Shown: piece by piece, positions 41,328 through 44,890 of the stretch | Layout: every line of letters begins with the position of its first letter | Numbering within the stretch: the stretch's first letter is position 1 | Program-made: the position numbers and the translations under genes | Assembly (NCBI RefSeq): GCF_017873815.1 | Contig: NZ_JAGGKQ010000023.1 | Coordinates: 1-44,890, forward strand | Reading direction: 5' to 3' | Source of the DNA: Halorubrum alkaliphilum | GTDB lineage: Archaea; Halobacteriota; Halobacteria; Halobacteriales; Haloferacaceae | DNA length: 44,890 bases | Notes under the pieces: generated by a model | The model's input: only the letters and a program-made list of their open reading frames with translations | What the model was told of the DNA's origin: nothing | Databases searched by the model: none

Positions 41328-42368
41328 GTGGTAAGACAACACCTCAGCACGGATGAAACGGAGGCGGCCCTGCAACGAGGTCGATCATCAGCTGCGACAC
41401 CGAACGTAGGTGGTGACCAGCGGACCCGCTCCAAGCCGACAACCAATAATGAAAGCACGAAGTCTGGAGATCCTACTCTCTGTCCTGAGTGTGACGGACA
41501 GCTCTGTCAAAATGATAATGACACGGAGATCGTCTGTGCCGACTGCGGGATAGTCATTCCAGACGCAACACTTGACACGAGTATCACGCTATACACACCG
41601 AGTGGTGAAGCTGATGGGGACTCACGTGTTGGGCCGCCGACCACAAATCTCCTACATGATAAGGGGTTGTCGACGGAGATCGGGTGGAAAGATGTCGACG
41701 CAAACGGGAACAATCTCTCAGGAGAGCGGAAAGAACAGTTTAGCCGCCTGCGAAAATGGGACAAACGCTCTCGGCAACAGTCAGCAACCGACCGCAACCT
41801 CATGCATGCGCTCGGTGAGATCGATCGGATGGCCGCCGCACTCGGTGTCCCTGACTGTACGCGGGAGACGGCAAGCGTGATCTATCGGCAGGCGCTTGAC
41901 GATGGGCTTCTTCCCGGCCGGGCCGTTGAAGCTGTTGCGTCGGCCTCACTGTACGCAGCGAGTCGAATGGATGGTATTCCCCGTTCGATTAATGAAATCG
42001 CTACAGTGAGCCGGGTCAAGCAGCTGCGCGTTGAGCGAGCATACCGACACATCTCACGTGAACTCGGGCTGAAGATTTTTCCCACGGACCCCAGCGCATT
42101 CATTGGCCGGCTTGCGTCGGATGTTGACTGTAAGCCGGCGACGGAACAGCGGGCGCGACAGTTGGTCAAGGCAGCAAGGAAAGAGGGCGTTCATAGCGGA
42201 AAACACCCGGTGGGGATCGCTGCAGGGGCGCTGTACGCGGCGGCACGACTGTGTGACGAGCAGATACGACAGGTCGACATCAGCCGTGCTGCGGACGTGA
42301 GTGAGGTAACGATACGAAATCGTTACCCAGAAATCCTTGCTGCGGCGGATTGCGACGACTGGACCTGA
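41328..42368 (+). CDS. Transcription initiation factor TFB (divergent copy)
   Basis: 346 residues from GTG 41328. An extended polar N-terminus (about 50 residues) precedes the zinc ribbon LCPECDGQLCQNDNDTEIVC-ADCG, then the B-finger/linker region (TEIGWKDVDANGNNLSGERK) and two cyclin repeats (about 150-250 and 255-340; SVIYRQALDDGLLPGRAVEA, HPVGIAAGALYAAARLCDEQ, ISRAADVSEVTIRNRYPEIL). It recruits RNA polymerase to TBP-bound promoters. Haloarchaea have several TFBs. The long, polar N-terminus, the accessory location and the AT-richer codon use indicate a specialised paralogue. Confidence 0.9.
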   Translation: MVRQHLSTDETEAALQRGRSSAATPNVGGDQRTRSKPTTNNESTKSGDPTLCPECDGQLCQNDNDTEIVCADCGIVIPDATLDTSITLYTPSGEADGDSRVGPPTTNLLHDKGLSTEIGWKDVDANGNNLSGERKEQFSRLRKWDKRSRQQSATDRNLMHALGEIDRMAAALGVPDCTRETASVIYRQALDDGLLPGRAVEAVASASLYAASRMDGIPRSINEIATVSRVKQLRVERAYRHISRELGLKIFPTDPSAFIGRLASDVDCKPATEQRARQLVKAARKEGVHSGKHPVGIAAGALYAAARLCDEQIRQVDISRAADVSEVTIRNRYPEILAAADCDDWT

Positions 42369-42516
42369 ACTATGGGTCGTGCTCGCCGTGGATCGCTGTA
42401 TTGAACAACAATAGTGGCCGTCCTATTCGGTCTGATCGGCCGTCTGAACGAGTTACTGACTCCCTGACAAAGTCTCAAGTTCGTTGCTCAGATAAGTAGA
42501 TGTAGGTGTGGGAAGG

Positions 42517-43299
42517 ATGTCTAAGTCGGAGACACAACACGAGACGTGGCTGATCGATATGGACGGTGTGCTAATACGTGATGAAACCGCCCTCAACGGG
42601 GCTAAAGAGTTTATTGCTCAGTTACGGGAGCAAGAGCGTCAATTCCTCGTCCTTACCAACAACTCGATATATACGCGGCGCGACCTCGCCGCCCACCTCT
42701 CGAAAGCCGGACTCACTGTCCCAGAAAAACGAATTTGGACATCAGCCGTCGCGACGGCACAGTTTGTATCGAATCAGATGCCGGAGGCTTCTGCGTACGT
42801 AATCGGCGAGGCCGGGCTGAAAACGGCGCTACATGACGTTGGGTATACGCTCACTGATACGGATCCGGATTTCGTCGTTCTCGGGGAGAGTCGCACGTAC
42901 TCATTCCAGAACATCACCGAGGCCGTTCGATTAGTCGACAGAGGTGCGCGATTTATTGTAACAAACCCAGATGCAACGGCCCCGTCTAGTGACGGTCCGC
43001 TTCCAGCGACAGGATCCGTCGCTGCCCTCATCACAGAGGCGACGGGGAACAAGCCGTACTTCGTCGGTAAACCCAATCCAATCATGATTCGCGGCGCGTT
43101 GAACCGACTCGGTGCTCACTCTGAATCCACGGCGATGATCGGCGATCGTATGGATACAGACGTGGTGGCCGGTATTGAAGCCGGCCTGAACACATACCTC
43201 GTGTTAACGGGGTCAACTAATCGTGATGAAATACCGGAGTACGCATACCGACCGACCGAGGTCATCGAGTCAATTGCCGATCTGACGGATAGTGCCTAG
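42517..43299 (+). CDS. HAD-IIA phosphatase, NagD-like
   Basis: 260 residues from ATG 42517. HAD motif I is WLIDMDGVLIRD (DxDGV), motif II LVLTNNS, motif III the Lys in GKPNPIMIRGAL, and motif IV AMIGDRMDTDVVAGIEAGL. The large type IIA cap lies between motifs II and III (VIGEAGLKTALHDVGYTL). Members dephosphorylate nucleoside monophosphates, phosphoglycolate or 4-nitrophenyl phosphate; the substrate here is not predictable. The GTG at 42508 is an alternative start three codons upstream. Confidence 0.9.
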   Translation: MSKSETQHETWLIDMDGVLIRDETALNGAKEFIAQLREQERQFLVLTNNSIYTRRDLAAHLSKAGLTVPEKRIWTSAVATAQFVSNQMPEASAYVIGEAGLKTALHDVGYTLTDTDPDFVVLGESRTYSFQNITEAVRLVDRGARFIVTNPDATAPSSDGPLPATGSVAALITEATGNKPYFVGKPNPIMIRGALNRLGAHSESTAMIGDRMDTDVVAGIEAGLNTYLVLTGSTNRDEIPEYAYRPTEVIESIADLTDSA

Positions 43300-43435
43300 T
43301 CTCCACGAGAGATAAGGTATAGTTGCTTACCTAAGTGTGATGCTCGATAATCCGGTGTCAAAATCAAGATTGCCACGTCAAATGACGTCGTGGAGGGTGT
43401 CAACGCTCCACCGGGAAGCCGAAAGTGGGAACGAA

Positions 43436-43843
43436 CTACCGCCCAAGCGGGGTATTAGGAAGCGCAAGGACTGCGACGATTGCGGGTGGGACGTGAAGTG
43501 CCATCAGTCCGATTGCCTCGCTCGTCGTCACATCGTCGACAGCGAAGAGAAGACCGATATTGGGAAGAAATGACAGTAGTAGCACCGCAACAGCAATGCG
43601 GACGAACGTCTGGTCTGGCGTTGCGGAACGTCGTGTGAGCGCGCCGTACACGAGCGTTGCGCCAACCGTTCCGAGTAGCGTCCAGACGATGATCGGTGGG
43701 TACTGGAAAAACTCAGTTGAAGCTACAAGGTTCTGTGATAGTGTGATCCAGCCGAGAATCAGATTGACGATGACCGCAATTACGAACGTTCCGATTCCCC
43801 GAGTGGCAAGCGCCCGAGCGGCTGTTGGATTCTGAGATGGCAT
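43436..43843 (-). CDS. DUF6069-like four-helix membrane protein
   Basis: 135 residues. Four hydrophobic helices are GTFVIAVIVNLILGWITL, PIIVWTLLGTVGATLVYGAL, FVRIAVAVLLLSFLPNIGLL and AIGLMALHVPPAIVAVLALP. The layout and the FLPNIGLLF..DVTTSEAIGLMALH stretch fit DUF6069 proteins. Function unknown. It lies on the same strand as, and just downstream of, the DUF2892-like gene (about 9 bases between), so they are probably co-transcribed. Confidence 0.7.
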   Translation of the reverse strand: MPSQNPTAARALATRGIGTFVIAVIVNLILGWITLSQNLVASTEFFQYPPIIVWTLLGTVGATLVYGALTRRSATPDQTFVRIAVAVLLLSFLPNIGLLFAVDDVTTSEAIGLMALHVPPAIVAVLALPNTPLGR

Positions 43844-43852
43844 GCTGGCTTG

Positions 43853-44086
43853 CTATTCGGAGACATTACTCGCACGCGAGCAGGAGTCAACCCCGAGCAG
43901 CGAGTATGCAGGACAGTTCCGGACGGATGCTGTACCGAGTAATAACAGAGCAACGACACCGAGCACTGGAGACACTGCGGGTGGAAGCGGGACTGCTCCC
44001 AGAAGAGTTGCGATAGCGGTCACGCCCGAAACCGCACCGATGGCTGTTCTCACTCGCTGATCTGTCGGCCCGACGTTTTTGTTCAC
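43853..44086 (-). CDS. DUF2892/YgaP-like membrane protein
   Basis: 77 residues from GTG 44086 (NKNVGPTDQRVRTAIGAVSG). The KNVGxxDRxVR start, a pair of hydrophobic helices (VTAIATLLGAVPL, VSPVLGVVALLLLGTASV) and the end RNCPAYSLLGVDSC match the DUF2892 (YgaP transmembrane) domain. The longer frame to 44161 has non-family sequence. In other organisms this domain accompanies rhodanese proteins. Here only a DUF6069-like gene follows. Confidence 0.75.
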   Translation of the reverse strand: MNKNVGPTDQRVRTAIGAVSGVTAIATLLGAVPLPPAVSPVLGVVALLLLGTASVRNCPAYSLLGVDSCSRASNVSE

Positions 44087-44246
44087 ATCATACACAAGAA
44101 TGCTAGACTCATAAATGTAGTGTTGGGTAATGCTGGCAAGACAAAAATCGCATATCCACACTGTAACGCCCTTATTAAGTATCCAATCAACTCAGTATTG
44201 GATGTGTAAGACAATACTTATGGGACAGAAACGTGTATAGTAATAT

Positions 44247-44528
44247 GTGAAAGACAGCGAAAACAGCCGTTCATTTGGATCAGTGTTGATACTCTTACAG
44301 GGAGTCGTGACTGTACTCTTTCCACAGGCAAGTGTCAGACTCACAAAGAAAATGATAGGGAAGAACTTCGACAACGCCTCTGAACTTGAGGCAAACCCAG
44401 CGTACCTCCAACAGTTGCGTGCGATTGGTGTCGGCATGATTGCTGCAGCTGGTACAGATCTACTCCTACAGAACGTCGAAAAGTCAGATGCTGAACGCTC
44501 CGAATTTGCGGACTCAGAAGGGGAGTAG
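44247..44528 (+). CDS. Small membrane-associated protein, function unknown
   Basis: 93 residues from GTG 44247. It begins KDSENSRSFGSVLILLQGVV, has one hydrophobic segment near the start (VLILLQGVVTVLFPQASVRL) and a second near residue 60-75 (LRAIGVGMIAAAGTDLLLQN), and ends acidic (DAERSEFADSEGE). Similar short two-helix haloarchaeal proteins are known to me only as hypothetical. Moderate AT content, as in its neighbours. Confidence 0.6.
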   Translation: MKDSENSRSFGSVLILLQGVVTVLFPQASVRLTKKMIGKNFDNASELEANPAYLQQLRAIGVGMIAAAGTDLLLQNVEKSDAERSEFADSEGE

Positions 44529-44890
44529 CCCACGCGACGTTTGCCACTCCCGGAGCGCGCCGAGGATGATCTCCTTCTGGGTTGAGCTGTTGAACGCGTC
44601 ACCACCGCTCTATTTCCACCACGACCACAAAACATATCAATTTTTGATTATTTCAACAGAGCAGCAGGAACATCATCTGGAGACCGACTGGCCGTTCAGC
44701 TGTGTGGTTCCCGACCGATAACGGCATAGAATGGATCGGTCCCGAGGTGGTCGACGACGCGTTCCGTTTCTCTGAATCCCCCGGCGGCAAAATACTGGTC
44801 GTGTTGCAAAGCGGTCTAGAGTTTGCCTCTGGTGCTCTCAATTGAGAGTTCACAGCTCATTGCTGTTTTGGTCGATCGTTGGAGCAGTTC
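44529..44890. other. Gene debris at the window end
   Basis: No intact gene in the last 360 bases. Two minus-strand fragments read like protein pieces. One near 44512-44607 contains STQKEIILGALREWQTSRG between stops. The other is at 44696-44815. Both are bounded by stop codons and lack starts, so this looks like the remains of two genes. Confidence 0.45.
44696..44815 (-). pseudogene. C-terminal protein fragment, 39 codons
   Basis: Between TAG at 44816-44818 and TGA at 44696-44698 the minus strand reads ALQHDQYFAAGGFRETERVV then DHLGTDPFYAVIGREPHS. This has the look of a conserved C-terminus and not of random sequence, but no start or upstream domain is in the same frame. The parent family is not identified. 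Confidence 0.4.

Overview
The window is from a haloarchaeon, most likely a Halorubrum-like member of Halobacteria. Most of it is GC-rich, and the predicted proteins are strongly acidic (Asp/Glu-rich, Lys-poor). Many starts sit just downstream of a TATA-like box with no Shine-Dalgarno. The gene set includes TFB, SRP54, Rio2, pantoate kinase, an archaeal S26B signal peptidase and ISH-type transposases. tRNA-Gln(TTG), SRP54, PolX, Nfo, LplA and Rio2 indicate chromosomal DNA, flanked by accessory segments at both ends.

Layout. 1-4.3 kb is a mobile-element and toxin-antitoxin scrapyard: the 3' end of an ISH3 transposase, an ISH8-type N-terminal remnant, a winged-helix regulator with a chimeric C-terminus, a wHTH-PemK/MazF pair, an IS5-type transposase killed by a nonsense codon, and two PIN-like remnants. 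4.3-13.6 kb is a cell-surface/secretion region: three secreted proteins of DUF1102 or DUF1102-like type, a sugar-nucleotide SDR, a membrane-anchored wHTH regulator, and a tight operon of surface protein, rhomboid protease, SipW-like signal peptidase and DUF5305 protein (frameshifted). Three of its promoters share a CATAAC-containing element.

13.6-18.0 kb holds a divergent copper chaperone / AsnC-TRASH regulator pair, tRNA-Gln followed by two extra copies of its 3' end, pantoate kinase, a zinc-ribbon membrane protein, and an overlapping pair made of a FlaD/E-domain protein and an actin-fold protein. 18.2-24.3 kb is a complete dipeptide/oligopeptide ABC transporter operon whose binding protein appears circularly permuted. 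24.4-35.4 kb is core: SRP54, MFS permease, DUF2237, PolX, Mut7-C RNase-like protein, DUF7095, methyltransferase, membrane protein, endonuclease IV, lipoate ligase and Rio2 kinase. It includes an odd 460-bp convergent intergenic region packed with TATA-like boxes around a perfect 32-bp palindrome.

35.6-44.9 kb is again accessory and more AT-rich: an intact IS4-type transposase, a decayed ORF, a SafE-type membrane protein, a SufB gene without sufC or sufD beside it, small zinc-ribbon proteins, a divergent TFB, a NagD-type HAD phosphatase and small membrane proteins, ending in gene debris.

How the genes work together (inference): the 8.4-13.6 kb operon looks like a dedicated export and processing module for TasA/SipW-like surface proteins, with the two secreted proteins at 4.3 and 6.3 kb as candidate co-regulated clients. 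The ABC operon imports peptides. PolX, Mut7-C and Nfo form a loose nucleic-acid repair neighbourhood.
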